From the NCBI RefSeq assembly GCF_017744435.1, contig NZ_JAGIBG010000012.1, positions 1 through 64,000 of the forward strand: a stretch of 64,000 nucleotides of DNA. Reading direction: 5' to 3'. Under the pieces are notes generated by a model. That model was not told the origin of the DNA and did no database searches. It was given only the letters and a program-made list of their open reading frames with translations. The position numbers and the translations under genes are program-made. Each line of letters starts with the position of its first letter. Position 1 is the first letter of the stretch. Below, in pieces: positions 27,014-36,013 of the stretch. The DNA comes from Pseudomonas sp. Lineage in GTDB: Bacteria; Pseudomonadota; Gammaproteobacteria; Pseudomonadales; Pseudomonadaceae.

Positions 27014-29526
27014 GTCGATTCCTTGATGCCGGCCGTGTTGCAGGTCAATGTCTGCAGGTAATAGCCTTCGGCAAAATGCATGGTATGTGGGTCGACGTGC
27101 AGGTGGCAGCGTTGATCATCCTGTTCGCCCCAGTTGAGGGTCAGCGTCTGGGCCCGGTCGACGGTACTCAGCAGTGTCAGGCCGGCCTGGCCGACCATGC
27201 CCAGTTGCTGGTCATCGGCGTCGAACACCAGGCTGCCGAACGGTACCGGTGTACCGTCGGGGTGCAGCAGGGTCAGTGCCCAGCGTGAAACCTGGCGAGC
27301 GTTGAACTGGTGCTTGACGATCGCACCCCGGCGCGGCACCAGTTGCGCCGTACCGTTGTCGATTTCCACGTTGGGGCCCAGCCGGTCGGTCTGCAGTACC
27401 AGGGTGTTGTTGCGGTAGGGTTGCAGATAGGGCACCAGGGCATAGCCCCGCTCGTTGGTGTGGCTGCCAGCGCTGTTCTGCACACCGACTCCGGCAACCC
27501 CGGGCACCTCCACCAGCCCTGCCGTATCGCCCAGGTAAGTGCCAAGCTCCAGGCCGCCGGCATGTAACAGCAGCGCGCCGCTGGCATTGAGTGAGAGGCT
27601 GCGATAGTCGCTGCCATCGGTCAGTCCTGTACCGAAGCTGCCATGCTCGGTCCTGTAGCCGAGCGCCAGGGCACTGGTCCGTCGATGGTCTTCATGCTGC
27701 GCCACGCTGGTGTTGTAGGTGAGCCGACCCTCGTCGGCACTTCCGCTCAAGCTGGCACGATGGCTGTATCCACGTTCCTGCTTCTGCATATCGTAAGTGG
27801 CATTGGCAGAGCGGCCGAAATTCAGTGGCATCGACAGGCTCAGGCCGAACTGGCGGTCACTACCGTGAGTGTCGCTAAGTGACTGCGAGGCGAACAGGTA
27901 GTAGCTGATGCCTGCGTGGTAGGTATTGAAACCCATCTGGTACTGGCGCTGGGTGCTGGCTTGTTGCCAGTAGTCCTGTTGCGACAGTGTCAGGCTCAGG
28001 CTGTGATGCTGACCGAGTCGCTGATGCACCGATGCTTCCAGGCGGCTGCGGCGGCTGCCCGTGAAGGTAGAGTTGCGGCTGCGCTGCTGCACGGCCTCGC
28101 TGAAATCCCGATAGCCTTCGGTCGAGTAGCGGTATCCGGCAAACCGCAGGTTGGTACCGGTGGAAAATGCCTTGCCGTATTTCAGCGCAAAGCTTTGGCC
28201 TTGCACGTCGTTCTGGCCGGCGATGTCGAGTTGGCTGTTGGCCTGGGTGATGTCGAACGACGCGGCGCCGAAACTGCCCAGGTCCTTGCCGACACCCAGG
28301 TTCATGGCGCGGTAGTACTCGCTGGCCATCAACCCACCGAACAACGTCAGGTTCCACTCCATGCCCCTGCTCAGGGTGGCTTGCCACAGCAACGGCTTGT
28401 CCAGGTCACTCGCTGGATTGTAGCGGCCAAGCGTGGCGCTGTAGCGCCAAATACCTTGGCGCTGCAGGTTGCTGAGGCTGGAGTACGGCTGGGTGAAGCG
28501 GCGCACCTGACCATCGGCTTCGGTCAGCACCACTTCCAGTTCGCCGTTGCCTGCGGTACCCAGGTCATCGATCGCATAAGGGCCGGGGCTGACGTAGGTG
28601 GCGTAGATCGGGTAACCGTTCTGCCACACCTCGAGCTTGGCGCGGGTCTGCGCCACGCCGCGGATGACAGGGGCATAACCCTGTAGTGCGTCGGGCAGCA
28701 TGCCCATGTCCGAAGCCACGCGTACGCCCGTGATGGGGACGCTATTGAAAATGTCGCTGTCGGTGAACGTTTCGCCGAGGGTGAGATTGGCACGCGTGCC
28801 AGGCAGATCGCGCTGGGCATAGGTCTGCGCGCGCGCCCAGTTGCGAGTGCCGTTGCTGTCTTGTTGCCATGACTGGGTGGTGCGCAATCGCCAGTCGCCA
28901 AGGTTGAGACCGCCATTGAGGTACAAGGCTTCGTTGCTGTAGCGGCCTCTGTAACGGCTTTCCCCCTGCAGGGTAGATGCCTGGTAATTGAGAAATGCGG
29001 CATTGATACCGCTGTCCCAGCGTGATGGGTCGACATTGCCCGCGATATCACGGCGCATGGCGATCTGTGGTATCGAGATGGACAAGCGCAGGCTCCCGCT
29101 ATCGAAGTCGACATTGGCGCCAGGCACTACCGATGCCAGGTCCAGGCACGTTTTTTGTGCGTCTTCGGGGGCAGCCAGTGCATCGAGACGCAGGCCCCAG
29201 TCGCCCAGCTTAGCGGCGGGCAGGCAGGGTTGCAGTTGGCCATTGGCATCGCCCTGAAAATCGAGCTCATGACGGCCGATAGCCTGTAGATTCACCATGA
29301 CAGTCACTAGATAGCGGCCCGGTGCGAGATTTTGTTCGGTCGCCAGAAAATTCAGTGCCAGCGCGCTCTGTTCACTGTTATCGCGCAGAAAACCCGATTC
29401 GAAGCCATAGTCGACGTTCGCCTTCGCTGTCGGTATGTCGTGGAGGGCGACGAGGCTGCCAGCCAGGCACAGTAGTACGTGGCGCTGGCCGCAAGCAGTC
29501 GGCCAGCGCATTGGAAGAAGGGGCAT
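27010..29526 (-). CDS. Fimbrial outer membrane usher (PapC/FimD family)
   Basis: 838 aa, in the usual range for ushers. AAGGAG lies eight bases before the ATG. The signal peptide ends near residue 35 (TAKAN). The N-terminal domain (VDYGFESGFLRDN, with a Cys pair) binds chaperone-pilin complexes. The central barrel contains a plug-type region (YPIYATYVSPGPYAIDDL, YGNGELEVVLTEADG-like), and the C-terminal part (PRRGAIVKHQF, PVPFGSLVFD, then Cys residues in QRCHLHV and TLTCN) is the C-terminal plug domain. It forms the outer membrane pore through which the pilus is assembled. It is 32 bases after the chaperone gene. Confidence 0.95.
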   Translation of the reverse strand: MPLLPMRWPTACGQRHVLLCLAGSLVALHDIPTAKANVDYGFESGFLRDNSEQSALALNFLATEQNLAPGRYLVTVMVNLQAIGRHELDFQGDANGQLQPCLPAAKLGDWGLRLDALAAPEDAQKTCLDLASVVPGANVDFDSGSLRLSISIPQIAMRRDIAGNVDPSRWDSGINAAFLNYQASTLQGESRYRGRYSNEALYLNGGLNLGDWRLRTTQSWQQDSNGTRNWARAQTYAQRDLPGTRANLTLGETFTDSDIFNSVPITGVRVASDMGMLPDALQGYAPVIRGVAQTRAKLEVWQNGYPIYATYVSPGPYAIDDLGTAGNGELEVVLTEADGQVRRFTQPYSSLSNLQRQGIWRYSATLGRYNPASDLDKPLLWQATLSRGMEWNLTLFGGLMASEYYRAMNLGVGKDLGSFGAASFDITQANSQLDIAGQNDVQGQSFALKYGKAFSTGTNLRFAGYRYSTEGYRDFSEAVQQRSRNSTFTGSRRSRLEASVHQRLGQHHSLSLTLSQQDYWQQASTQRQYQMGFNTYHAGISYYLFASQSLSDTHGSDRQFGLSLSMPLNFGRSANATYDMQKQERGYSHRASLSGSADEGRLTYNTSVAQHEDHRRTSALALGYRTEHGSFGTGLTDGSDYRSLSLNASGALLLHAGGLELGTYLGDTAGLVEVPGVAGVGVQNSAGSHTNERGYALVPYLQPYRNNTLVLQTDRLGPNVEIDNGTAQLVPRRGAIVKHQFNARQVSRWALTLLHPDGTPVPFGSLVFDADDQQLGMVGQAGLTLLSTVDRAQTLTLNWGEQDDQRCHLHVDPHTMHFAEGYYLQTLTCNTAGIKEST

Positions 29527-29558
29527 TTGAACGACTCCTTACGTTCTGACGCGAGTCT

Positions 29559-30311
29559 CTAGCGAGTCGATTGAATCGGCCGGGTCAGGGGTTGGGTGTA
29601 ACCGCCAAAATCGTTGATTACGGAAAAACTGATGCTGGAGCTTGCGTTCAAGGGAACATTGGCTAGCGCATAAGCCTGACGGGAAAGAGGGGGGAGCATC
29701 TGCGCGCTGTCGATCTTGTGGCCGCGGCCGTCGGTCTGTACCTTCAGACTGATGAACGTTATGTGGAAAGGGGTCGGGTTATTGATCACCAGTTGCTTCA
29801 CCCCCTTACGCTCATTTATCGAGAATGTCAGCGACTCGAGCTGCTCGGTCGGCTTGCCCTTGAGCTGCTGCGGCCGGTAGAACAACTTGATGCGTGTGCG
29901 CATGGCAATACTGAGTTGATTGCCCGGCTCTGCACTGGCATGCGGAATTTCCTGCATGTTGAAGAAGAACAATGACTCGCGGTCCTGCGGCAAACTGTTC
30001 GGTAATACATTGATGCGCAGAAGCTGTTCACTTTCTGGACTGACCTTGAAAAAGGGTGGCGATGTCGCAAAGGGCACGACGGTGGTGTTGTCGTCAGCCT
30101 CTGTGTTTATCCAGGTCTGTACGGCGTAGGTGCTTTTGGAGGGGTTTCTGACAACTACGGAGGCACTGCGTTTGTCGCTGCTGACAACGATGCGGGTATT
30201 GTTCAGTGTCAAGGCAGCATGGCTGGTGGCAGAAAATATAAGCATCGACAGTGCCAGGCAGGCGCAAGCGCCGACACGAACGGAGAGCGTGTACATGAAC
30301 TGTTTGATCAT
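29559..30311 (-). CDS. Periplasmic fimbrial chaperone (PapD family)
   Basis: 250 aa with a signal peptide ending near residue 33 (SATSHAALTL). Two Ig-like domains follow. The G1/F1 edge motif (SEQLLRINVLPNSLPQDRES), the RESLFFFNMQEIP motif and an early Arg in the TRIVVSSDKRSASV strand match PapD-type subunit-capping chaperones. It donates a strand to pilin subunits in the periplasm and hands them to the usher. It lies between the pilin gene (82-base gap with a hairpin) and the usher gene. Confidence 0.94.
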   Translation of the reverse strand: MIKQFMYTLSVRVGACACLALSMLIFSATSHAALTLNNTRIVVSSDKRSASVVVRNPSKSTYAVQTWINTEADDNTTVVPFATSPPFFKVSPESEQLLRINVLPNSLPQDRESLFFFNMQEIPHASAEPGNQLSIAMRTRIKLFYRPQQLKGKPTEQLESLTFSINERKGVKQLVINNPTPFHITFISLKVQTDGRGHKIDSAQMLPPLSRQAYALANVPLNASSSISFSVINDFGGYTQPLTRPIQSTR

Positions 30312-30325
30312 TGGGTAACTCGCTG

Positions 30326-30354
30326 CATCCAGGCGTATCGATCACGCCTGGATG
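30326..30354 (-). promoter_or_regulatory. Hairpin between major pilin and chaperone genes
   Basis: A perfect dyad with 11-base arms, CATCCAGGCGT and ACGCCTGGATG, and a seven-base loop. It follows the pilin stop codon by about 40 bases on the transcribed strand and has no T run. Such hairpins between pilin and chaperone genes in fimbrial operons cause partial termination or protect the pilin mRNA, giving a large excess of major subunit. That role is inferred from position. Confidence 0.6.
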
Positions 30355-30393
30355 ATTTGACTAGTACCAGGAGGTACTGCAGTGTGCGCAGGA

Positions 30394-30939
30394 TTAGCGG
30401 TAGTCGACGGTGTAGCGAACCTTGGCCGATGCGGGGCCTGCGGTGACGCCGGTGGCAGTGGAGCGGTAGTAGGCGTCGAAGCGCAGGTCAGTCGGGCCGG
30501 TAGTGTTCAGCACGTAATCAGTCGAGGTGCTACCCGGTCCGATCGAGGTGTTGGTGGCGTCCTTGATGACAATCGAAACGTTGGTTGCTGCGCCAGCAAC
30601 GGGGTCGATCTTGAAATAGTTGCCGCTGGCGTCGGCAGCGCCATCAAACTTCACGAAGGCGTTGTTTTCGGTGATGCCGCAGACGCCTCTGTCGGGTACA
30701 CGAATATTAAAGGAAGCACCACGGATTTCCATGTTCGCAGCGGTGAATCGACCCATGGGAATGTCACCCATGTTCACGCGGTCATTCACACTGCCGTCAC
30801 CAGGGTTGACGATTTCGATAGGGCAAGTCTCTGGCGTGATACTACCTTCAAAGGCAATCGAACCACTGGAAGCGAAGGCGACGTTGCCCGCCAGGCCAGT
30901 AAGCAGGCCGAGGGATAGAGTAACTAAAGACTTCTTCAT
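30394..30939 (-). CDS. Major fimbrial subunit (FimA-type pilin)
   Basis: 181 aa. The signal peptide ends near residue 24 (GNVAFASSG). The mature part of about 157 aa shows the pilin hallmarks: an early cysteine (ETCPIEI) and a second one (RGVCGIT) that would form the single disulfide, and the C-terminal beta zipper ending VRYTVDYR with the penultimate Tyr. The N-terminal extension after cleavage (SGSIAFEGSI) supplies the donor strand. First gene of the fimbrial operon, preceded by an AT-rich promoter region. Confidence 0.92.
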   Translation of the reverse strand: MKKSLVTLSLGLLTGLAGNVAFASSGSIAFEGSITPETCPIEIVNPGDGSVNDRVNMGDIPMGRFTAANMEIRGASFNIRVPDRGVCGITENNAFVKFDGAADASGNYFKIDPVAGAATNVSIVIKDATNTSIGPGSTSTDYVLNTTGPTDLRFDAYYRSTATGVTAGPASAKVRYTVDYR

Positions 30940-31157
30940 GACATAACCTGATTGATGGGTTAATTAGTTTCAGTGTGAGGCTTTGACAGGCTGTTTGCCT
31001 GTCGTTGCCTCGGTGCTGATTCTAGGTGTCATGAGTTTTAAGTTGCTGTAGGAATAGGCGGGGCCGCTATGCGACTTTTCACTTTGTTAATTCTTTTTTA
31101 ATGTTAAGTAAGTGCGTGGATATGCGCCATGGCGTTACCAAGGCGCACGGGACCTAC
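30940..31157 (-). promoter_or_regulatory. AT-rich upstream region of the fimbrial operon
   Basis: 218 bases between the pilin start and the previous gene, noticeably AT-richer than the surroundings (for example TTGTTAATTCTTTTTTAATG near 31,085). The fimbrial promoter must lie here. A half-site TGTAGGAAT near 31,048 resembles one arm of the dyad at 4204-4225, but no second arm is present. AT-rich promoters of this kind are often silenced by MvaT-type proteins in pseudomonads (inference). Confidence 0.4.
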
Positions 31158-31568
31158 TCAGTGAGTGCTACCGGGTGCGGCTTGGCTCAGCAGCTGCTTT
31201 TCCTGGTTCCAGTCGAAGGGCTCGCCGTTGGATTCGGCCTCATGGCGACGCTCTTCCAGTTGCTGATAAATCGCGAGTTCTTCTTCCGGCATGAAGTGCA
31301 GGCAATCGCCGGCAAAGAACCACAGCAGGTCACGCGGCACCAGGTGGGCGATCTGCGGATAGCGCTGGATTACCTGGCAGATCAGGTCCTGGCCCAGGTA
31401 CTGGCTTTCCAGCGGGTCTTGCGGCAACAGGGTCAGCAGTTCGTCGAAGCGTTCGAGGAACAGGGCGTGGCTTTCTTCCGGCACCTGCTCTGCCTCGCCC
31501 AGCGCCACCAGGATGGTGCGCAGGTGCTGGAGCAGTTGCAGGTGGTATTCCAGGTAGGGGTTGGCCAT
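31158..31568 (-). CDS. PA2817-like conserved protein of unknown function
   Basis: 136 aa from the ATG at 31568 (MANPYLEYHLQL), which has CGAGGA nine bases upstream; a longer reading frame 5' has pseudogene-like composition and is discarded. It is a mainly helical, Leu-, Glu- and Gln-rich soluble protein with the run VPRDLLWFFAGDCLHFMPEE. It resembles a small family conserved in pseudomonads next to the FadE-type dehydrogenase, as here (67 bases downstream of that gene). There is no signal peptide and no catalytic motif. Function unknown. Confidence 0.75.
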   Translation of the reverse strand: MANPYLEYHLQLLQHLRTILVALGEAEQVPEESHALFLERFDELLTLLPQDPLESQYLGQDLICQVIQRYPQIAHLVPRDLLWFFAGDCLHFMPEEELAIYQQLEERRHEAESNGEPFDWNQEKQLLSQAAPGSTH

Positions 31569-31635
31569 GGAATGGATCCTCGGTATGGCTGAAACGGGGG
31601 CGGAGTATACGCCGCCCCCCGTTTCTCGCGAAGGG

Positions 31636-34083
31636 TCAGCGCACCTTGCCGGGTTCGGCGAGCAGTTGCGCCTTGTCGAAGGCATCGACATCGATCACCT
31701 TGCGTCGTGCCTGTTCGGCAGCGTGCAGGCGCTGGCCTTCGCCGGGTTGCAGTACGCCTGCCTCTACGGCGGCGTCGATGCCGTGCTGGCCGGGGGCTGG
31801 CTGGACTTTGCCTTCCTTGAGTGCCTGGTGCAGGACCTTGCTCAGCGGCGCCGTGTCGTCGAGCAAGTCGCTGGCCCGTTGCAGTGCAGCGACAGGGTCG
31901 TCTTCTGCCAGCGGGCGGTAGCAGCCAGCCAGCAGCGCTTCCAGTGCCGGGTCGCCCTTGCGCCGACCGATCAGTTCAGCCACTTCAGCATCCAGTTCAT
32001 CACTGGGGCCGGTGTGGCGACGGCCGAAGGGGAACACCAGCACCCGTAGCGCGCAGCCGACAAAGCGGTTGGGGAAGTTGTCGAGTAGGCGGTCCAGCGC
32101 GCGCTCCGCCTGGCCCAGGCTTTCTTCCATGGCCCAGCGCAACAGCGGCTGCAGGTAGTCGGGCGAGCCCTGGTCGTGGTAACGCTTGAGGACGGCGCTG
32201 GCGAGATACAGGTAGCTCAGCACGTCGCCGAGGCGGGCACTGAGGCGCTCGCGGCGCTTGAGCGCCCCGCCCAGCAGCATCATCGACAGGTCAGCCATCA
32301 TCGCGAACGCCGCCGCCTGGCGGTTGAGGGCGCGGAAGTAGCCCTGGCTCAGGGCATCGCCCGGCACCTGCTCCAGGCGGCCCAATCCGAGGCCGTAGAT
32401 CAGGGTGCTGGCCGCATTGCCGGCGGCGAACATGATGTGCTTCATCAGCAGATCATCGAACTCGACCAGCGCCTGATCGCGGTCTTCACGGGCGGCCAGG
32501 GCCATTTCCTTGAGTACGAAGGGGTGACAGCGGATCGCGCCCTGGCCGAAGATCATCAGGTTTCGCGAGAGGATGTTGGCGCCCTCAACAGTGATGAAGA
32601 TCGGCGCACCCTGCCAGTTGCGCCCGAGGTAGTTGTTCGGGCCCATGATGATCGCCTTGCCGCCATGCACATCCATGGCGTGCTGGATGCATTCGCGGCC
32701 GCGCTCGGTCAGGTGGTACTTGAGGATCGCCGACAGCACCGAGGGTTTTTCGCCCAGGTCCACGGCCTTGGCGGTCAGCAGGCGGGCGCTGTCCATCAGC
32801 CAGGCGTTGCCGCCGATACGTGCGAGGGATTCCTGAATGCCCTCAAAGGCCGCCAGGGGCACATTGAACTGTTCGCGGATGTTGGCGTACTGGCCGGTGA
32901 CCAGGCTGGTGTACTTGGCGGCGCCGGTACCGACCGCAGGCAAGGAGATCGAGCGGCCCACCGACAGGCAGTTCATCAGCATCATCCAGCCTTTGCCGAG
33001 CATGGCCTGGCCGCCGATGAGGAAGTCCAGCGGCACGAACACGTCCTTGCCGCTGTTGGGGCCGTTCATGAACGCCGCGCCCAGCGGCAGGTGGCGCTTG
33101 CCGATGTCCACGCCGGGGGTATCGGTGGGGATCAGTGCCAGGCTGATCCCCAGTTCTTCTTCCTCGCCCAGCAGATGATCCGGGTCGTAGGCCTTGAACG
33201 CCAGCCCTAGCAACGTGGCGACCGGGCCGAGGGTGATGTAGCGCTTTTCCCAGTTCAGGCGCAGGCCGATGACTTCTTCGCCTTGCCACAGGCCCTTGCA
33301 GATGACCCCGGTGTCGGGCATGGCGCCAGCGTCGGAGCCGGCCAGCGGGCCGGTAAGGGCGAAGCAGGGAATTTCCTCTCCACGGGCCAGGCGCGGCAGG
33401 TAGTGATTGCGCTGTTCATCGGTGCCGTAATGCAGCAGCAACTCTGCCGGGCCGAGGGAGTTCGGCACCATCACCGTGGACGCCAGGTCGCCGCTGCGGG
33501 TGGCCAGTTTCATCGCCACCTGGGAGTGGGCGTAGGCGGAAAAGCCTTTACCGCCATACGCCTTGGGGATGATCAGGGCGAAGAAACCACTCTGCTTGAT
33601 GTGCGTCCAGGCTTGGGGAGGCAGGTCGAGGTCCTGGCCGATCTGCCAGTCGCTGACCATGGCGCAGAGCTCCTCGGTCGGGCCATCGATGAAGGCCTGT
33701 TCCTCTTCGGTCAGTTTCGGCGCCGGGTAGCTGAGCAGGGTGCGCCAGTCCGGGCGGCCACTGAACAGTTCGCCGTCCCACCACACTGTGCCGGCATCAA
33801 TGGCTTCGCGCTCGGTCTGCGACATCGGCGGCAGGGTGCGCTGGAACCACCTGAACACCGGGCCGCTGAACACCTTGCGGCGCCACTCCGGTAGCACCAC
33901 GAGGGCCGTCTTGAGGGCCAGCACGATCCAGAACAGCGTTAGCAGCCAGCCGGGAGCACGGCTGAAAATGCCCATCAGCAGCACGTAGGCCGCGATGATG
34001 CCGAGAATCTGCAAGGGCGCCAGGCGCCGGTGCGTGAGGTATGCCGCGCCGATCACCAGCACCACCAACCACAACAGCAACAT
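31636..34083 (-). CDS. fadE: Acyl-CoA dehydrogenase, FadE type
   Basis: 815 aa, the length of E. coli FadE-type enzymes (about 815), not the 380-aa mitochondrial type. AAGGAGG lies seven bases before ATG. Two membrane segments occupy residues 1-60 (LLWLVVLVIGAAYL, ILGIIAAYVLLMGIF). The acyl-CoA dehydrogenase core follows, with FALTGPLAGSDAG (flavin/substrate motif) and MDVHGGKAIIMGPNNYLG in the C-terminal helical domain, then the FadE-specific C-terminal extension. It carries out the first step of fatty acid beta-oxidation, forming trans-2-enoyl-CoA with FAD. It is probably cotranscribed with the PA2817-like gene. Confidence 0.94.
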   Translation of the reverse strand: MLLLWLVVLVIGAAYLTHRRLAPLQILGIIAAYVLLMGIFSRAPGWLLTLFWIVLALKTALVVLPEWRRKVFSGPVFRWFQRTLPPMSQTEREAIDAGTVWWDGELFSGRPDWRTLLSYPAPKLTEEEQAFIDGPTEELCAMVSDWQIGQDLDLPPQAWTHIKQSGFFALIIPKAYGGKGFSAYAHSQVAMKLATRSGDLASTVMVPNSLGPAELLLHYGTDEQRNHYLPRLARGEEIPCFALTGPLAGSDAGAMPDTGVICKGLWQGEEVIGLRLNWEKRYITLGPVATLLGLAFKAYDPDHLLGEEEELGISLALIPTDTPGVDIGKRHLPLGAAFMNGPNSGKDVFVPLDFLIGGQAMLGKGWMMLMNCLSVGRSISLPAVGTGAAKYTSLVTGQYANIREQFNVPLAAFEGIQESLARIGGNAWLMDSARLLTAKAVDLGEKPSVLSAILKYHLTERGRECIQHAMDVHGGKAIIMGPNNYLGRNWQGAPIFITVEGANILSRNLMIFGQGAIRCHPFVLKEMALAAREDRDQALVEFDDLLMKHIMFAAGNAASTLIYGLGLGRLEQVPGDALSQGYFRALNRQAAAFAMMADLSMMLLGGALKRRERLSARLGDVLSYLYLASAVLKRYHDQGSPDYLQPLLRWAMEESLGQAERALDRLLDNFPNRFVGCALRVLVFPFGRRHTGPSDELDAEVAELIGRRKGDPALEALLAGCYRPLAEDDPVAALQRASDLLDDTAPLSKVLHQALKEGKVQPAPGQHGIDAAVEAGVLQPGEGQRLHAAEQARRKVIDVDAFDKAQLLAEPGKVR

Positions 34084-34200
34084 AATCGGTCCTCCTTGGA
34101 ACCAGGGGCTTGAGCCGTCCCACAGAGCTTAGACGCTACGCTGTGAACGGCAGGTTCAGAACAGTGACAGGGTGTGGTGGTAGGAGTTTCAGTGCAGTGT

Positions 34201-34273
34201 TCGCCTGTACCTTTCGGAATCTGTGGTGATCCTGTGGGAGCGGGCTTGCCCGCGAAGAGGCCGGTACAGGCGA
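34201..34273. repeat. REP element inside a larger inverted repeat
   Basis: The P. putida-type REP core (GTGGGAGCGGGCTTGCCCGCG, about 34,234-34,254) is flanked by a perfect 11-base inverted pair, TCGCCTGTACC at 34,201 and GGTACAGGCGA ending at 34,273. The whole would fold as a long stem. It lies between the divergent fadE and GST genes. Confidence 0.85.
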
Positions 34274-34323
34274 CAAAGCTCTGGAGTAGACTGTCAGCCC
34301 TGCGCATTCATAAGGACGTTGTC

Positions 34324-34947
34324 ATGCTGAAGATCTGGGGCCGCAAGAACTCGAGCAATGTACGCAAGGCGTTGTGGATCGCCCACGAGCTGGGTCTGGA
34401 CTTCGAGGCGATCGACGCCGGTGGTGCCTTCGGTGTGGTCAACGAGCCGCACTACCGTGCGCGCAACCCCAATGGCCTGGTGCCGATGCTGGAAGACGGC
34501 GACCTGACCTTGTGGGAGTCCAATGCCATCGTCCGCTACCTGTGCGCCGAATACGGCGCAGAGCAGGGCTGGTACCTGGATGACCCGCGCCAGCGTGCCC
34601 TGGCCGACAAGTGGATGGACTGGACCACGTCGTCCTTTGCCGCGCCGTTCCGCCCGTTGTTCTGGGGTCTGCTGCGCACTCCGGAAGACCAGCGCGACTG
34701 GGTGGCGATCAACGCCGCGCACAAGCAGTGTGCCCAGTTGCTGGCCATCGCCGACGAAACCTTGGCCAAACAGCCGTACCTGTCCGGTGACCAGATCGGC
34801 ATGGGCGACATCCCACTGGGTAGCTTCGTCTACGCCTGGTTCGAGATGCCCATCGAACGCCCGGCCATGCACCATCTGGAAGCCTGGTATGAGCGCCTCA
34901 AGGCGCGCCCGGCGTATCAGGCCGCCGTGATGACCGCGCTGACCTGA
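34324..34947 (+). CDS. Glutathione S-transferase family protein
   Basis: 207 aa from the ATG at 34324 (MLKIWGRKNSSNV); the reading frame extends upstream into the REP element and that part is not coding. Residues 1-80 are a thioredoxin-like glutathione-binding domain with NPNGLVPMLEDG (cis-proline at VP) and ESNAIVRYL (binds the glutamyl part of glutathione). The rest is the all-helical C-terminal domain with GDQIGMGDIPLG. A Ser in GRKNSSN near residue 9 is the probable catalytic residue. A cytosolic detoxification or redox enzyme; the substrate is not evident. Confidence 0.9.
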   Translation: MLKIWGRKNSSNVRKALWIAHELGLDFEAIDAGGAFGVVNEPHYRARNPNGLVPMLEDGDLTLWESNAIVRYLCAEYGAEQGWYLDDPRQRALADKWMDWTTSSFAAPFRPLFWGLLRTPEDQRDWVAINAAHKQCAQLLAIADETLAKQPYLSGDQIGMGDIPLGSFVYAWFEMPIERPAMHHLEAWYERLKARPAYQAAVMTALT

Positions 34948-35080
34948 CCTTGCTTCGATAGTCATTATCAATACATGTGACTGTACTTGTGCGGCCTGGC
35001 CTTGCACCATGGCCGCACTCACTGCGCCAGTGATCTGCCCTGGCGTGTCCTGCACCTTTTTCTTCGGTAAGTGACCCGCT

Positions 35081-36013
35081 ATGAGTTCCGCCCTGTCCAT
35101 CCGACAGCTGACCAAGACCTACGGCAACGGCTTCCAGGCCCTCAAGGGCATCGACCTGGACGTCGCCGAAGGCGACTTCTTCGCCTTGCTCGGCCCCAAT
35201 GGCGCCGGCAAGTCCACCACCATCGGCATCCTCTCGACCCTGGTCAACAAGACCAGCGGCATGGTCAATGTGTTCGGCCACGACCTGGATCGCGAGCCCT
35301 CGGCGCTCAAACGCTGCCTGGGCGTGGTGCCGCAGGAGTTCAACTTCAACCAGTTCGAGAAGACCTTCGACATCGTCGTGACCCAGGCCGGCTACTACGG
35401 CATTCCGCCCAAGGTGGCCAAGGAGCGCGCCGAGCAGTACCTGACCCAGCTGGGCCTGTGGGACAAGCGTGACGTGCAGTCGCGCTCGCTGTCGGGTGGC
35501 ATGAAGCGCCGCTTGATGATTGCCCGCGCGCTGATCCACGAGCCGCGCCTGTTGATTCTCGATGAGCCGACCGCCGGCGTGGACATCGAGCTGCGCCGTT
35601 CGATGTGGAGCTTCCTCACCGAGCTCAACCAGAAAGGCATCACCATCATCCTCACCACCCACTACCTGGAAGAGGCCGAGCAGCTGTGCCGTAACATCGG
35701 CATCATCGACCACGGCACCATCGTCGAGAACACCAGCATGCGCAAACTGCTGGGCAAGCTGCACGTCGAGACCTTCGTCCTCGACCTCAAGCAGGACCTG
35801 GCCACAGCCCCGGTGCTGCAGGGCTACCCGTGCCGGCTGCTGACGCCGCATACCCTTGAGGTGCAGGTGGAAAAAGACATCGGCATCACCGCACTGTTCG
35901 GTCAGCTGGCGCTGCAGAACATCGAAGTGCAGAGCCTGCGCAACAAGACCAACCGACTCGAGGAGCTGTTCGTGTCCCTGGTGGAAAAAAACCTGTCGAA
36001 GGTGGCGGTATGA
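35081..36013 (+). CDS. yadG: ABC exporter ATP-binding protein, YadG-like
   Basis: 310 aa. Walker A is GPNGAGKST (near residues 39-47), the signature is LSGGMKRR, Walker B is LLILDEPTAGVD and the switch His is in TTHYLEEAE. The order and the C-terminal 80-residue extension match YadG of E. coli, the ATPase of a two-gene ABC-2 exporter. Its stop overlaps the permease start by four bases (ATGA). The exported substrate is unknown. Confidence 0.93.
   Translation: MSSALSIRQLTKTYGNGFQALKGIDLDVAEGDFFALLGPNGAGKSTTIGILSTLVNKTSGMVNVFGHDLDREPSALKRCLGVVPQEFNFNQFEKTFDIVVTQAGYYGIPPKVAKERAEQYLTQLGLWDKRDVQSRSLSGGMKRRLMIARALIHEPRLLILDEPTAGVDIELRRSMWSFLTELNQKGITIILTTHYLEEAEQLCRNIGIIDHGTIVENTSMRKLLGKLHVETFVLDLKQDLATAPVLQGYPCRLLTPHTLEVQVEKDIGITALFGQLALQNIEVQSLRNKTNRLEELFVSLVEKNLSKVAV

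Noticed and set aside
30940..31157. Duplicate of the tRNA-Gly 3' end as an attachment site
   Set aside because: Looked for GTTCGAGTCTCGTTTCCCGC at the far edge of the accessory block and did not find it.
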